A program made the position numbers and the translations under genes. Shown in pieces: positions 7,861 to 18,233 of a DNA stretch of 64,000 nucleotides. The notes under the pieces were generated by a model. That model searched no databases and was not told the DNA's origin. It saw nothing but the letters and a program-made list of their open reading frames with translations. The number at the start of each line of letters is the position of its first letter. The first letter of the stretch is position 1. Origin of the DNA: Methanolinea sp. (GTDB lineage Archaea; Halobacteriota; Methanomicrobia; Methanomicrobiales; Methanospirillaceae); NCBI GenBank assembly GCA_024518585.1, contig JANIHI010000009.1:1-64000 (forward strand), given 5' to 3'.

Positions 7861-9903
7861 ATGCAAAGATTTCAGATCCCCTGTGTACTGGTCCTGTTCA
7901 CTTTCCTGGTGACGGGAATTGCAGCCGGAGACGCGCTCGTATCATCTTTCTCCGGGAGACCGACGTGCGGGTATGCCCCCCTGACGGTCACGTTCACCGA
8001 CCACTCGTCCGGATCGCCCTCGGCATGGGCATGGTATTTCGGGGACGAGAATTACACTGGTTCGCAATGGACCGAAATGGTTGGCCAGGCCCCCTGGAAC
8101 GCACGGTTTGGGCACACTGCCGTCGCCATGCCTGACGGGACTGTTCTCGTCATGGGGGGAGGGGGAGGGTACAGGAATGACGTGTGGATATCCCCGGATG
8201 GCGGGACCACATGGACCCTCCAGAACGGCAGTGCCGCATGGACGGGTCGCGAATTTCACGCTACGGTAGGGCTCCCCGACGGGAGCATCGTGCTCCTTGG
8301 GGGATACAACGGGACGTACTTCAATGACGTGTGGCGTTCGACCGACAGGGGAGTGACATGGACTCTCCAGACCGGGAAGGCTCCATGGCCGGCAAGGATG
8401 AAACATGCGTGTGTTGCGTTGCCGGACGGGAGCATCGTGCTCATGGGCGGGTTTGATGGATCCAACCCGAAGAACGATGTCTGGCGGTCCACTGACAAGG
8501 GGGTCACGTGGACACTGCAGACATCGAAAGCCAACTGGAGTGCACGGTATGGCCTGGCCGGCGTTGTCCTTCCCGACGGCCGCATTGCCGTTACCGGGGG
8601 ACGGACCTCAACCACCTGGACACGGGACCTTTGGCTTTCTGCCGACCAGGGGATGACGTGGACCAATTCTCCCCTCGAAAACCTCGTTTCGTTCAATCCC
8701 CGCAGCTACCACGCTACGGCTGCCCTGCCGGATGGGAGCATCCTCATTGCCGGTGGGGAAAACAGCGGAGAGACGGTGAATGACATGGTCCGGCTCACAC
8801 CAAAGACGGGGAACTGGTCTGTCGAGAAGTACGGGATCCCCCTCCCGGTTGGCAGGTATTACCATGCAGGAGTCATCCTCCCGGACGGAGGTCTTCTCCT
8901 CGCGGGAGGGATGAATAAAACCACTCTGAAAAGTGACGTCTGGTATTTTGGGACTGCATCACCTCACCAGGACCCGGTTCATACCTACGTGGCAGCAGGG
9001 ACGTATTCTGTGACGCTCCAGGTTTCGGGAAGCGGCGGGTATAATACCTCGGCGACGCGGGACTTTATCACCGTCTATCCCCCTTTACCTCCCCCGACAG
9101 TAACGGGAATCGAGCCGAACAGGGGAGAGAACACAACAGCATCCCTTGTCGTGAACGTATCAGGGACAAATTTTGATACGATAAATCCGCCGTCCGTGAG
9201 ACTGACCCGCGCAGGAGATCCCGATATCATCGCGGAGAACGTTTTTGCGCATTCACCTTTCCGGATGACCTGCACCCTTTCCCTGGACGGGCGAAAGGCA
9301 GGACCCTGGGACGTGGTCGTCACCAACCCCGATGGAAAATCAGGGGATCTCCCGGCTGGTTTTACCATCGTCCCGTCACCACCGGAAGCAGGGTTTATGG
9401 CGTCGCCCCTTTCAGGGACAGCCCCCCTCGTGGTCGCATTTACCGACACCTCCACGGGCTTTCCCACCGCCTGGACCTGGGACTTTGGAGACGGGACCAC
9501 GAGCCCGGAAAGGAACCCTTCCCACACGTACAGCGTTCCCGGGACGTATACCGTGACACTGACTGCGCAGAATGATGGGGGGAGCAGCACCCTCTCCCGG
9601 CCGGCCTGTATCACCGTTTCGGCTGTTCGCCCTCCTGTCATCACCGCTTTTTCCCCTCCATCGATGGTCCACGGACAAACCGTCAAGATGGCAATCATCG
9701 GCAATTACTTCCAGGCAGGGGCAACCGCGAGGATGGAGCAGGGCTATAGCACAATCCCCGTGACCGTGACAACCGTCATACCCCCTTCAAAGATCGCGGG
9801 GGTTGCCACGATTCCTGCCTCCGCGCGGGGCCGGTGGACGCTCGTCGTGAAAAACCCGGACGGGGGAGAATGCAGCCGGGTCAACGCGGCGACCATTCTA
9901 TGA
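7861..9903 (+). CDS. Secreted surface protein: kelch-like propeller embedded in a PKD domain, plus TIG and PKD domains
   Basis: A 680-residue exported protein. The start is set at ATG 7861 because a clear signal peptide follows ([19 protein letters not shown], cut near AAG); the frame is open further upstream without one. Residues about 27-60 are the first half of a PKD domain ([20 protein letters not shown]). Six kelch-like repeats of about 49 residues follow, each with an [11 protein letters not shown] core and often [16 protein letters not shown]. The PKD domain then resumes near residue 370 ([18 protein letters not shown]). Next come a TIG/IPT domain (about 410-505), a complete PKD ([20 protein letters not shown]) and a final TIG-like domain. 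No C-terminal anchor or transmembrane segment. Likely an S-layer-associated adhesin or binding protein. Confidence 0.88.
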   Translation: MQRFQIPCVLVLFTFLVTGIAAGDALVSSFSGRPTCGYAPLTVTFTDHSSGSPSAWAWYFGDENYTGSQWTEMVGQAPWNARFGHTAVAMPDGTVLVMGGGGGYRNDVWISPDGGTTWTLQNGSAAWTGREFHATVGLPDGSIVLLGGYNGTYFNDVWRSTDRGVTWTLQTGKAPWPARMKHACVALPDGSIVLMGGFDGSNPKNDVWRSTDKGVTWTLQTSKANWSARYGLAGVVLPDGRIAVTGGRTSTTWTRDLWLSADQGMTWTNSPLENLVSFNPRSYHATAALPDGSILIAGGENSGETVNDMVRLTPKTGNWSVEKYGIPLPVGRYYHAGVILPDGGLLLAGGMNKTTLKSDVWYFGTASPHQDPVHTYVAAGTYSVTLQVSGSGGYNTSATRDFITVYPPLPPPTVTGIEPNRGENTTASLVVNVSGTNFDTINPPSVRLTRAGDPDIIAENVFAHSPFRMTCTLSLDGRKAGPWDVVVTNPDGKSGDLPAGFTIVPSPPEAGFMASPLSGTAPLVVAFTDTSTGFPTAWTWDFGDGTTSPERNPSHTYSVPGTYTVTLTAQNDGGSSTLSRPACITVSAVRPPVITAFSPPSMVHGQTVKMAIIGNYFQAGATARMEQGYSTIPVTVTTVIPPSKIAGVATIPASARGRWTLVVKNPDGGECSRVNAATIL

Positions 9904-9955
9904 CGCTTCGTCCAAAAGCTAGGTTCCGCCGTGGATACGTCTCGGGGGTATAGAC

Positions 9956-10915
9956 ATGAGACATAGACGTACTCCCTTGTTTTGCCTGATCCTGGTGGCA
10001 CTTGCTGCACCCCTCCCGTGCCCTGCCGATTCTGCCGTCCCGGTTCCTTCGCCCCTCGATATCGGCCACGTCACGAGTGCGACGGCTGTTGCCTGTGAAG
10101 GGACAGTCTATCATTCCCAAACGCTTGCATGGGACCAGTCATCTGTCTCCCTCCATGACCCTCCCCTCGAACCCGGCGGGTTCCCCATCGTGTTTTTCGA
10201 CCAGGACGGAAATCCCGTCAATGGCTGGACGGCCGATCCTGAATTTGCAGAGCTGCTCGAGGAACCCGTCCCTCCCGGCGAAACCCGGTCCAGTACAGGA
10301 TATTTTTCTTCCCTCCTGGCATCGCGGGGCTCTTCCTCCCTGACCACGGGTACCTCGCTCGGTCCAGGTGGAAGAGACGGCAATAACCTGGATGCAGTCA
10401 CCTCCGTGGCTTTTGTTCCGGATAATGAAGGGGGAAATGCCATTTTTGCTGAAAGCCTCGGGCTCGATGCCGTCGCATCGCACACGACAACGGCGGGTTC
10501 CCTGTCCTGTCCATTCCCTGCCGATGAATGCCCATTCCTCCCGCCGTCCTGCGAGCACGTGCAGATGGGAAGCAGCGCAATCCTCTTGCAGGGAACCCTC
10601 ACGACCACTGCGGGGACGCGATTCATGGCAGGTCCGGGAAGACCCGGCGTGTCAATGGACTATGGTGTCGATAGCGGTGATGTGCACAACACGGCCGGGA
10701 CGACCGGGTCACTTGAGGCCTCTTTCCAGGCACACGGGCAAGAGGGGCGAATGAAAAACATCACGCCTGTCCTCCCTGAATATGACCCGCCTCTCCCTGC
10801 CGGGTACGTACCGCTCCAGTCCTCTGACATTTCGTACTCTGAACGGACGGCAGTCTCTGGCGTGATCAGGATGTTTCACAAGGAAATGCACTACCGATCG
10901 CAAACCCAGGTGTAA
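9956..10915 (+). CDS. Secreted protein of unknown function
   Basis: A 319-residue protein that begins 52 bases after the kelch/PKD gene on the same strand, so possibly co-transcribed. A signal peptide is visible (MRHRRTPLFCLILVALAAP, cleavage probably after PADS). The mature part is rich in serine, threonine, glycine and proline, has a cysteine cluster (CPFPADECPFLPPSC, about residues 182-196), and no repeats, transmembrane segment or domain that I recognise. A stretch with SSAILLQGTLTTTAGTRF suggests beta structure. It may be an extracellular partner of the preceding protein. Function unknown. Confidence 0.75.
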   Translation: MRHRRTPLFCLILVALAAPLPCPADSAVPVPSPLDIGHVTSATAVACEGTVYHSQTLAWDQSSVSLHDPPLEPGGFPIVFFDQDGNPVNGWTADPEFAELLEEPVPPGETRSSTGYFSSLLASRGSSSLTTGTSLGPGGRDGNNLDAVTSVAFVPDNEGGNAIFAESLGLDAVASHTTTAGSLSCPFPADECPFLPPSCEHVQMGSSAILLQGTLTTTAGTRFMAGPGRPGVSMDYGVDSGDVHNTAGTTGSLEASFQAHGQEGRMKNITPVLPEYDPPLPAGYVPLQSSDISYSERTAVSGVIRMFHKEMHYRSQTQV

Positions 10916-11396
10916 AAAAATGGGCTCTTTCTAATGGAATTGGCTTCGCCATTTTCATGCTTTATGCTCGACTGCCCGGCGGTCATGGGCGGTTGCTATG
11001 TTTAAGTGGGTGAATAGGAACCAAAGTGGGGGCTGCCTCACCCCCGCACCCCCGCATGAGGATAGTTCCGACGCCCCCAAAAGGGCGTCCCGCGGCGTTT
11101 TCACCATTCATTTCGCATTAAATCGATATTTTTTTGGATTAACCAGCTCGATCCAGCGAGAGACTATAACCCATTCAGACAACGTACACGCCGGAAATGA
11201 CAAAGAGGGGAAAAATGGCACATCCAGGTGGGAATGGAGGAATGGAACTCCCTCCTGTTTCCAGCTTAGACAATCCCCCATTTTTCAAGAAAATTTCGGC
11301 ATCATTTAATCAAACAGGCGGAAACCAATTGATGTGATGGGGAGATGTGTATCGAAAACGTTAACCTTCCCTGTTAAAATATGTAGTTTGCATCCC
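10916..11396. other. Intergenic region with two GC hairpins; no gene seen
   Basis: About 480 bases with no supported gene. It contains a GGGGG/CCCCC hairpin (11028-11032 with 11041-11045) and, 25 bases on, a perfect seven-base stem GACGCCC/GGGCGTC (11070-11076 with 11083-11089). Neither is followed by a T-tract, so they do not look like terminators. A TTTAAGTG element (11001-11008) and AT-rich stretches near 11110-11140 could be promoters. A small RNA or remnant palindromic repeat is possible; nothing proves it. Confidence 0.4.
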
Positions 11397-11678
11397 ATGA
11401 CCATCCTCCTCCGCTGCCGCCTCTGCAAGGGGACCGGCGAGATCCCCAACGAGCAGTACAGGATATGCCAGGCCCTCCGGTCGCACGATGTGAAGAAGTA
11501 CTTCCACATGCCGACCGAGGACGAGGTTCAGACCGACACCAACGTGCCCCAGGACGCATGCAATGGTATCCCGGAAAAGGTCGAGTGCCCGGTCTGCGAG
11601 GGTGCCGGGACGGTGGAGTTCGACGAGGACGAGTGGGAACTCCAGATCGTTGCCGACGAGGAAGATCACGGGGAGTGA
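11397..11678 (+). CDS. Small protein with two DnaJ-type CxxCxGxG zinc motifs
   Basis: A 93-residue protein starting at ATG 11397 (MTILLRCRLCKGTGE); the open frame extends upstream but without a ribosome site. The two CxxCxGxG motifs, CRLCKGTG (about residues 7-14) and CPVCEGAG (about 62-69), together form one zinc-binding module as in the cysteine-rich domain of DnaJ. The middle is hydrophilic with a helix-like segment; the C-terminus is strongly acidic (EFDEDEWELQIV...DEEDHGE). No J domain. Possibly a zinc-dependent chaperone accessory or nucleic-acid-associated mini-protein; function not established. Confidence 0.75.
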   Translation: MTILLRCRLCKGTGEIPNEQYRICQALRSHDVKKYFHMPTEDEVQTDTNVPQDACNGIPEKVECPVCEGAGTVEFDEDEWELQIVADEEDHGE

Positions 11679-11921
11679 TCCTCCCGGAAGAAGGGGTTGT
11701 CGTTTCTGCCACTTTTCTTCCTGTCGAGGTGGCTAATAGGAAAATATCCTTTGAAAGCGTCCCCTTCAGGCAGCAAAAAGCTGCAGGGGGGAACGCCTGG
11801 AACTATCCTCATTCCGGGAGATGGTTTGCACGGATACCATGGCCGGATGGCCAGTGGGAAATAAAATATCCCATACTGGACCGGGTTTCACCGGGAGGGG
11901 TTAGATTTACCTCCCCGCCTT

Positions 11922-13538
11922 TCAGAGGTCCCGCAGTTTCGCCCCGAATGCGGGGAGGAAATCCTTCTTCCGGGACATGACACCCGGGAGCACGACGGGC
12001 TGCTCCGCGTATCCAAGGGCATCGAGGGTCTCTGCATCCCCGGCGGCAAACAGGTCACTGCAGTTCCCGATGATGTCTGAAAAGAGGGCGAGGTAGAGAT
12101 CCACGCCGCGGCTGCGCCGTTGCATCTCGAGTTCGGCCTGTATCTCGCGGGAGTGCCCGGACGCGTAACTCCGCGAGCTGGTCATCACCTGGGCGATGAT
12201 GACATCCTTTCCAAACAGGGTGTACCGCTTGGTGTCACGGGAAAGGAGGGTTGCGAGCGGGACAGACCCGATGTCCATGCCGTTCTGGATGAGCCGCGCC
12301 CCAAAATCCTGGATATCGGTCCCGGATACTGCTGCAAGGTACTCGGCGGCAGAGACGTCATCAGGTGTCGTCGTGGACATCTTCAAAACGAGCGTGTCAG
12401 AGAGTATCCCCGCAAGGAGGATGCCGGCCGTGGCCGGTGCCGGGGGTTCCCCTGACTCCATGAACTTCCGGGCAATGATCGTGGAGGTGGACCCGACAGG
12501 CTCGTTCTGGAACCTGACCGGCTTGAGGGTCGAGATCGCGCCCAGCCGGTGGTGGTCGATGACCTCGAGGATCTCGGCCGACTCTATCCCCTCCACTGCC
12601 TGGGAATACTCGTTGTGGTCAAGGAGGATCACCCTCTTCTGGACGTCCGCAAGGAACGTATTCCGCGATATCATCCCGACCAGGATGCCGTCCTTTCCGA
12701 CAACGCAGGCTGCCCGGTACTTCGAGTCCGTCACAAGCCGTTTTGCATGCGCAATGGTATCTTCCGGCGTGACGACGGGGACATCGGTCGCGACAACCTT
12801 TCCCGCCGGCAGGGAGAGGTGCATCATCCTCCCGACCGAGAACGCATCGAGCGGTGTCGAGAGGACTGACGTCCCGCGGGCCCGCGCGGCCTCGCAGACC
12901 CTCTCGCCGACCGGGGCACCCTCCGCGATGACGAGCACCGCTATCCCGGCAGAGACAAGGGCAAGTTGCATGGGTTCGTTGTCCCCGACAACCGCGATGT
13001 CCCTTGCCGTGAGCCGCGAAAGGGCGACGTGGAGCGCGTCGATGACGATTCCCACGTTCCCGTGGACCATCTCAGACCCGGCATGGCAGACCTTCCCATC
13101 GAGGATGCGGGCAAGGGTCGATAGAGACAGGGGACCAATGGTGAGAGGACTCCCCGCCCGGGGGTTGACGTACGCCCGTGCAAGCCCGTGCTCCGAGACG
13201 AGGCCGAGGAGACGGCCGTCGTCGTCGACCACGGGGATGTTCCGCACGTCATACTCGTCCATCATGGCTGCGACATCGATGGTGGGCATCCCGGCAGGAG
13301 CCCGTTCCGTGTGGAGGGAGGGGATATCGGCGACGCAGGGCTCCACGCTCTCGATGAGCACGGGGGGGCTGATGCCGAAGGTGGAGAGGGCAAACTGCGT
13401 TTCCGCAGAGACTGGGCCACAGACTGCCGGGATGAACGTCTCGTTCCCCCTCCGGTTGCGAAACTCCGCGTACCCGATAACGCTTGCAACGCTGTCAGTG
13501 TCGGGCTGCCGATGGCCGATGACGTAGATCTTCTGCAT
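11922..13538 (-). CDS. ppaC: Manganese-dependent family II inorganic pyrophosphatase with CBS-DRTGG-CBS insert
   Basis: Hydrolyses pyrophosphate to phosphate in the cytoplasm, pulling biosynthetic reactions forward. The 538-residue protein starts MQKIYVIGHRQPDTDS, with the DHH-family metal motif near residues 8-16 (HxxPDxDS). Then comes the regulatory insert: first CBS motif (IPVVDDDGRLLGLVSEHGL), a DRTGG-like middle, second CBS motif (AACVVGKDGILVGMISRN). The catalytic domain resumes with LLDHNE and EVIDHHRLG, then the DHHA2 part (PVGSTSTIIARKF). About 540 residues matches the regulated subfamily, in which adenine nucleotides bind the CBS pair. The open frame extends 93 codons upstream but those lack homology and a GTATACAATG start context with an upstream TATA box supports 13538. 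Confidence 0.93.
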   Translation of the reverse strand: MQKIYVIGHRQPDTDSVASVIGYAEFRNRRGNETFIPAVCGPVSAETQFALSTFGISPPVLIESVEPCVADIPSLHTERAPAGMPTIDVAAMMDEYDVRNIPVVDDDGRLLGLVSEHGLARAYVNPRAGSPLTIGPLSLSTLARILDGKVCHAGSEMVHGNVGIVIDALHVALSRLTARDIAVVGDNEPMQLALVSAGIAVLVIAEGAPVGERVCEAARARGTSVLSTPLDAFSVGRMMHLSLPAGKVVATDVPVVTPEDTIAHAKRLVTDSKYRAACVVGKDGILVGMISRNTFLADVQKRVILLDHNEYSQAVEGIESAEILEVIDHHRLGAISTLKPVRFQNEPVGSTSTIIARKFMESGEPPAPATAGILLAGILSDTLVLKMSTTTPDDVSAAEYLAAVSGTDIQDFGARLIQNGMDIGSVPLATLLSRDTKRYTLFGKDVIIAQVMTSSRSYASGHSREIQAELEMQRRSRGVDLYLALFSDIIGNCSDLFAAGDAETLDALGYAEQPVVLPGVMSRKKDFLPAFGAKLRDL

Positions 13539-13564
13539 TGTATACTCCCGGGCCCGGTATTTTC

Positions 13565-13574
13565 GTTTTTTATG
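13565..13574 (-). promoter_or_regulatory. Candidate TATA box of ppaC
   Basis: On the minus strand CATAAAAAAC is centred about 32 bases before the ATG at 13538, predicting an almost leaderless transcript. It also supports the shorter start chosen for ppaC. Confidence 0.4.
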
Positions 13575-13838
13575 CAGGCAGGACCGGATGAAAACCCTGG
13601 GGTCCTTTGCGATATCCCAGTGTAGGTGGGATAAAGAGACGTATATACATTCCATCCGGGAGAACCGCCACAAAATCATCCTACGGGGGATAGCGATACA
13701 CGGTGGAGCAGAAGAGGCCGGGGGGGTCCTCCTGCATGAGACTCCGATTGCCACCCTGTCTGCATGACACCCCAACGGGGAAAATAATGTAAAAACCCGG
13801 GCTCCCCTCCTCATCACCGGTTACCCAAAGGCTCACCC

Positions 13839-13847
13839 CTATATTGT
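13839..13847 (+). promoter_or_regulatory. Candidate TATA box of the uvrACB operon
   Basis: CCTATATTG is centred about 36 bases before the uvrA ATG at 13879. No SOS/LexA-like operator was recognised nearby. Confidence 0.4.
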
Positions 13848-13878
13848 TCAACGTCCACATGATACACTCGACACCAGG

Positions 13879-16686
13879 ATGAAGAAGCTCATCATTCGGG
13901 GCGCGCGACAGCATAACCTCAAGAACATCACCGTCGAACTGCCGCGCGACACGTTCACCGTGATCACCGGCCTCTCGGGCTCAGGCAAGTCAACGCTTGC
14001 CTTCGATACGATATACGCCGAGGGGCAGCGCCGGTACGTCGAGTCCCTGTCTGCCTACGCCCGCCAGTTCCTCGGCCTCATGCACAAGCCCGACGTGGAT
14101 GCCATCATCGGCCTCTCGCCGGCCATCTCCATCGAGCAGAAGAGCACGAGCAAGAACCCGCGGAGCACGGTCGGGACGGTGACCGAGATCTACGATTACC
14201 TCCGCCTGCTCTTTGCCCGCGTCGGCGTCCCCTACTGCCCGGTGCACAACACCCGGATCGAGGCCCAGTCCCCGGAGAGGATAGCTGACAGGATCCAGTC
14301 CGAGGTGGGAGGCACTGTCACCATCCTTGCCCCCGTCGTCCGGCAGAAGAAGGGGACGTACCAGCAGCTCCTCAGGGACCTGAACAAGGAAGGGTACACA
14401 CGGGTGCGCATCAACGGGGAGATCCACCGGACAGACGAGGAGGTCACGCTCGAGCGGTACAGGAAGCACGACATCGACGTGGTCATCGACCGGCTGGATG
14501 TATCTGACCGTTCTCGCCTTGCCGAGGCCTGCGAGAACGCTCTCCGCAAGTCCGGGGGACTTGTCATTGCCCTCCCGGAAGGGGGAGAGGAACGCCTCTT
14601 TTCATCTCTGATGGCGTGCCCGGTCTGCGGCCTGACCTTTGAAGAACTCCAGCCCCGGATGTTCTCTTTCAACAGCCCCTTCGGAGCCTGCGAGGAGTGC
14701 AACGGGCTTGGGATCAGGATGGAGTTTGACCCTGACCTCATCATCCCCGATCGGTCCAAGTCCATCGCGGAGGGGGCCGTTGCCCTCTACCGCAACTACC
14801 TGGACGGTTACCGGAACCAGTACCTGGGCGCAGTCGCCCGCCACTACGGGTTCTCTGTCCTCACACCTGTTGGGGACCTCTCGCCGGAGCAGTACGACAT
14901 CCTCATGTACGGCTCGCGTGATCGTATCCGTTTCTCCCTGAACACGAGGAACGGAAATGCCCAGTGGTCACACACGGGGGAATGGGAAGGACTCATCCCG
15001 CAATCCGAGCGTCTCTACCACCAGACGCAGTCCGAGTACAGGAAGAGGGAACTCGAAAAGTTCATGAAAGTCTCGGAATGCCCAAAGTGCCACGGGAAAA
15101 GGTTAAAAGAGAAAGTCCTCGCAGTCCGCATCCAGGACCACTCCATCATCGATATCACCGATATGCCGGTCAGCAGGGCGATTGAGTTCTTTTCGGGCCT
15201 GGAACTTCCCGGGAAGCAGCAGGAGATCGCACGCCAGATCCTGAAAGAAATCCTCGCACGGCTCGATTTCCTCGAGAAAGTGGGGCTTGGGTACCTTACA
15301 CTCTCCCGGAGTGCCGGCAGCCTCTCAGGGGGGGAGGCCCAGAGGATCCGGCTTGCGACCCAGATCGGCTCGAACCTGGTGGGCGTCCTGTACGTCCTCG
15401 ACGAGCCGTCGATCGGGCTCCACCAGCGCGACAACCAGAAATTGATCGACACGCTCCGGAGGCTCCGTGACCTCGGCAATACCTTGATCGTCGTAGAACA
15501 CGACGAGGACACAATCCGGAACGCAGACTGGGTCGTGGACATGGGCCCGGGAGCAGGGGTCCACGGCGGCTACGTCGTTGCCGAGGGGACACCGGAACAG
15601 ATAGCAGAAAACCCCGCATCCCTGACGGGCCGATACCTCGCCGGCACCCTCTCCATCGAGGTCCCAAAGACCCGGCGGAAGAGCGGCAAATGCCTCCGCA
15701 TCACAGGCTGCCGGGAGAACAACCTCAAGGGGATCGACGTCTGCATCCCCCTCGGGGTCCTCACGGTTGTCACGGGTGTCTCGGGATCCGGGAAGTCCAC
15801 CCTCATCTATGACACGCTCTACCCCGCTCTCCAAAGGACCCTCTACCGCTCCCGCGTGACACCTGGCGCGTACGACGATTTAAAAATCGACGCCCCCGTC
15901 GACAAGGTCATCGTGATCGACCAGAGCCCGATTGGCAAGACCCCGCGGAGCAACCCGGCAACCTATACCAAGGTCTTTGACGAGATCCGGAGGGTCTTTG
16001 CCGAGACAAAAGAGGCAAAGGCCAGGGGGTACAAGCCGGGGAGGTTCTCCTTCAACCTGAAAGGCGGGCGTTGCGAGGCCTGCGAGGGGGACGGCCTGAT
16101 CAAGATCGAGATGAACTTCCTCCCCGACGTGTACATCGAGTGCGAGGAGTGCAAGGGGACGCGGTACAACCGGGAGACGCTGGAGGTGAAGTACAGGGGA
16201 AAGACGATCGCCGAGGTCCTTGACATGACCGTCGAAGAGAACCTTGAGCTCTTTGCCAATATCCCCTCGATCCGGCACAAGCTCGAGACACTCGCTGCCG
16301 TCGGCCTCGAGTACATCAAGCTCGGCCAGAGCTCGACCACGCTCTCCGGGGGGGAGGCGCAGCGCATCAAGCTCACGCGGGAGCTCTCGAAGCGGGGCAC
16401 GGGACAGACCATCTACCTGCTCGACGAGCCGACCACCGGCCTCCACTTCCACGACGTGAAAAAGCTGATCGCCGTCCTCAATGAACTCGTGGACAAGGGG
16501 AATACCGTCGTCGTCATCGAGCATAACCTCGACGTGATAAAGTCTGCCGATTACATCATCGATCTCGGTCCCGAGGGTGGCGACGAGGGGGGATACGTTG
16601 TCGCGACCGGAACACCCGAGGAGGTCGCCATGAACCCGGGCAGCCATACCGGGAAATTCCTCCGGAAGATGCTGGCACGTCCATGA
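13879..16686 (+). CDS. uvrA: Excinuclease ABC subunit A
   Basis: Damage-recognition ATPase of nucleotide excision repair; a UvrA dimer loads UvrB at lesions. 935 residues, the usual length. First ABC half: Walker [10 protein letters not shown] at about 31-39, a zinc module ([18 protein letters not shown], and CEECNGLGI), and signature [16 protein letters not shown] with [12 protein letters not shown]. Second half: Walker [14 protein letters not shown] near 632, zinc finger [14 protein letters not shown]...[10 protein letters not shown], signature [16 protein letters not shown], and [13 protein letters not shown]. The stop overlaps the uvrC start (ATGA), giving a three-gene operon. Bacterial-type repair, acquired by this archaeal lineage in the past according to general knowledge. 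Confidence 0.98.
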   Translation: MKKLIIRGARQHNLKNITVELPRDTFTVITGLSGSGKSTLAFDTIYAEGQRRYVESLSAYARQFLGLMHKPDVDAIIGLSPAISIEQKSTSKNPRSTVGTVTEIYDYLRLLFARVGVPYCPVHNTRIEAQSPERIADRIQSEVGGTVTILAPVVRQKKGTYQQLLRDLNKEGYTRVRINGEIHRTDEEVTLERYRKHDIDVVIDRLDVSDRSRLAEACENALRKSGGLVIALPEGGEERLFSSLMACPVCGLTFEELQPRMFSFNSPFGACEECNGLGIRMEFDPDLIIPDRSKSIAEGAVALYRNYLDGYRNQYLGAVARHYGFSVLTPVGDLSPEQYDILMYGSRDRIRFSLNTRNGNAQWSHTGEWEGLIPQSERLYHQTQSEYRKRELEKFMKVSECPKCHGKRLKEKVLAVRIQDHSIIDITDMPVSRAIEFFSGLELPGKQQEIARQILKEILARLDFLEKVGLGYLTLSRSAGSLSGGEAQRIRLATQIGSNLVGVLYVLDEPSIGLHQRDNQKLIDTLRRLRDLGNTLIVVEHDEDTIRNADWVVDMGPGAGVHGGYVVAEGTPEQIAENPASLTGRYLAGTLSIEVPKTRRKSGKCLRITGCRENNLKGIDVCIPLGVLTVVTGVSGSGKSTLIYDTLYPALQRTLYRSRVTPGAYDDLKIDAPVDKVIVIDQSPIGKTPRSNPATYTKVFDEIRRVFAETKEAKARGYKPGRFSFNLKGGRCEACEGDGLIKIEMNFLPDVYIECEECKGTRYNRETLEVKYRGKTIAEVLDMTVEENLELFANIPSIRHKLETLAAVGLEYIKLGQSSTTLSGGEAQRIKLTRELSKRGTGQTIYLLDEPTTGLHFHDVKKLIAVLNELVDKGNTVVVIEHNLDVIKSADYIIDLGPEGGDEGGYVVATGTPEEVAMNPGSHTGKFLRKMLARP

Positions 16687-18233
16687 ACGCTCCCGCCTCG
16701 CTCCCCGACGCCCCCGGCTGCTACCTCTTCCGTGACGCATCGGGTTCGGTCATCTACGTCGGCAAGGCAAAGAACCTCAGGAAACGGGTTGCAAGTTACT
16801 TCTCGCACCGCGACCACGACCGGAAGACTGCCCGGATGGTTGAATCCATCGCTGACATCGACTACATCGTCACCAAGAACGAGGTCGAGGCCCTCATCCT
16901 GGAAAACAGCCTGATCAAGGCAAACCAGCCACGCTTCAACATCAACCTGCGGGACGCAAAGCAGTACGCCTTCATCCACCTCACCGACGAGGAATTCCCA
17001 CGGATATGCATTGCCCGCAGGATGGGAGACAGGGGCTCATTTTTCGGCCCGTTCACCTCTGCCGCTGAGAGGGACCACGTTCTTGCGGTCGTCAAGAAGA
17101 CCTTCCGGCTCCGGAGCTGCCGCACGCTCCGGAAGAGGGGGTGCCTCCGGGCATCCCTCGGGACGTGCAGTGCACCCTGCCGTGGCATGGTCGGAAAAGA
17201 GGAATACGCCCGGGCGGTCAGGCAGGCCTCGGCAGTGCTGAAGGGAAATGCCCCGGAGCTGGTCAGGTCCCTCCGGGCCGAGATGGAAGAGAGGGCACGG
17301 GACTGCGACTTCGAACGGGCGATGCTGCTCCGTGACCAGATAGCAGCCATCGAGCACCTCTCCCTCCGCCAGGACGTCGCGAGGAAGAGAGATACCGACG
17401 AGGACATCATCAACTTCATCGTGCACGGGGGGCAGGTCTACCTCATGATCTTCTCTGTCAGCAGGGGGGTGCTGGTCAACAAGAAAGAGTACATCTTCGA
17501 GGGAGAGGGTGACTTCCTGGAAGAATTCCTCGTCCAGTACTATTCCGATGTCCCCCCTCCCGGTGAACTGGTCCTCCCCCTCCATCCCGGCGAAGAGATG
17601 GAAGAGTTCCTCTCCCTGCGGAAGGGCAGGAAGGTCACAATAACCGTCCCCCGTATCGGCGCAAAGAAACGCCTCCTCTCCCTCGTCCGGACGAACATCG
17701 AGGTCGCGCACTTCGGAGAGGAGATGAAACTCGAGGAACTCCGGGAGAAACTGGGTCTTGAGAATCTCCCCCGGGTCATCGAGTGCTTTGATATCTCCCA
17801 CCTCTCGGGAACGGAGGTGGTAGGGTCAATGGTCCAGTTCCGCGACGGGCGCCCGGATAAGAAGAATTACAGGCGCTTCCGCATCAGGACCGTGCAGGGG
17901 ATCGACGACCCGGCAGCCATCGGCGAGGTCGTGGAGAGGAGGTACCGCCGGCTGGTGAGGGAGGGCAGGGAACTCCCTGACCTGGTCATCGTCGATGGGG
18001 GGATAACCCAGTTGAGGGCTGCACTTTCCCATATCCGGGAAATCGGTGTAGATATACGCATCGTCGCCCTTGCCAAGAAAGAGGAGAAGGTCTACATCCC
18101 GGGCTCGTCCCATCCCCTCCCGGTAAGGAAAAACGAGAAAGCATCGCTCTTCCTCCAGGAGATCCGGGACGAGGCCCACCGCTTTGCCATCTCCTACCAC
18201 CGGCTCCTCCGGTCCAGGAAGGTGGTGTCATGA
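16683..18233 (+). CDS. uvrC: Excinuclease ABC subunit C
   Basis: Nuclease that cuts on both sides of the lesion. 516 residues. N-terminal GIY-YIG domain ([20 protein letters not shown], then [10 protein letters not shown]) makes the 3' incision; a UVR motif ([19 protein letters not shown]) near 208 contacts UvrB; the C-terminal RNase H-like domain has [16 protein letters not shown] and DLVIVDGG for the 5' incision. The chain ends soon after [12 protein letters not shown], so the tandem helix-hairpin-helix domain found at the C-terminus of the E. coli protein (about 610 residues) is absent. Overlaps uvrA and uvrB by four bases each. Confidence 0.97.
   Translation: MNAPASLPDAPGCYLFRDASGSVIYVGKAKNLRKRVASYFSHRDHDRKTARMVESIADIDYIVTKNEVEALILENSLIKANQPRFNINLRDAKQYAFIHLTDEEFPRICIARRMGDRGSFFGPFTSAAERDHVLAVVKKTFRLRSCRTLRKRGCLRASLGTCSAPCRGMVGKEEYARAVRQASAVLKGNAPELVRSLRAEMEERARDCDFERAMLLRDQIAAIEHLSLRQDVARKRDTDEDIINFIVHGGQVYLMIFSVSRGVLVNKKEYIFEGEGDFLEEFLVQYYSDVPPPGELVLPLHPGEEMEEFLSLRKGRKVTITVPRIGAKKRLLSLVRTNIEVAHFGEEMKLEELREKLGLENLPRVIECFDISHLSGTEVVGSMVQFRDGRPDKKNYRRFRIRTVQGIDDPAAIGEVVERRYRRLVREGRELPDLVIVDGGITQLRAALSHIREIGVDIRIVALAKKEEKVYIPGSSHPLPVRKNEKASLFLQEIRDEAHRFAISYHRLLRSRKVVS

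Larger units (their letters stand above)
13539..13878. other. Divergent intergenic region between ppaC and uvrA
   Basis: 340 bases, no gene seen. It holds the candidate TATA boxes for both flanking genes plus an unassigned GTATATAC element at 13641-13648. The rest is GC-rich without clear repeats. Confidence 0.5.

Noticed and set aside
10998-11309. A 103-codon frame in the gene-free region after the secreted protein
   Set aside because: It runs through the GC hairpins, has no ribosome site and no domain-like pattern, so I left it as non-coding.
12196-13527. A long plus-strand open frame (443 codons) opposite the pyrophosphatase
   Set aside because: It is antisense to ppaC, has a low-complexity Ser/Arg/Thr-rich composition, and no ribosome site; ppaC has intact motifs in the other strand.
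13538-13817. A longer N-terminus for the pyrophosphatase (93 extra codons)
   Set aside because: The extra residues look unrelated to the family, and the TATA box and family start both point to 13538.
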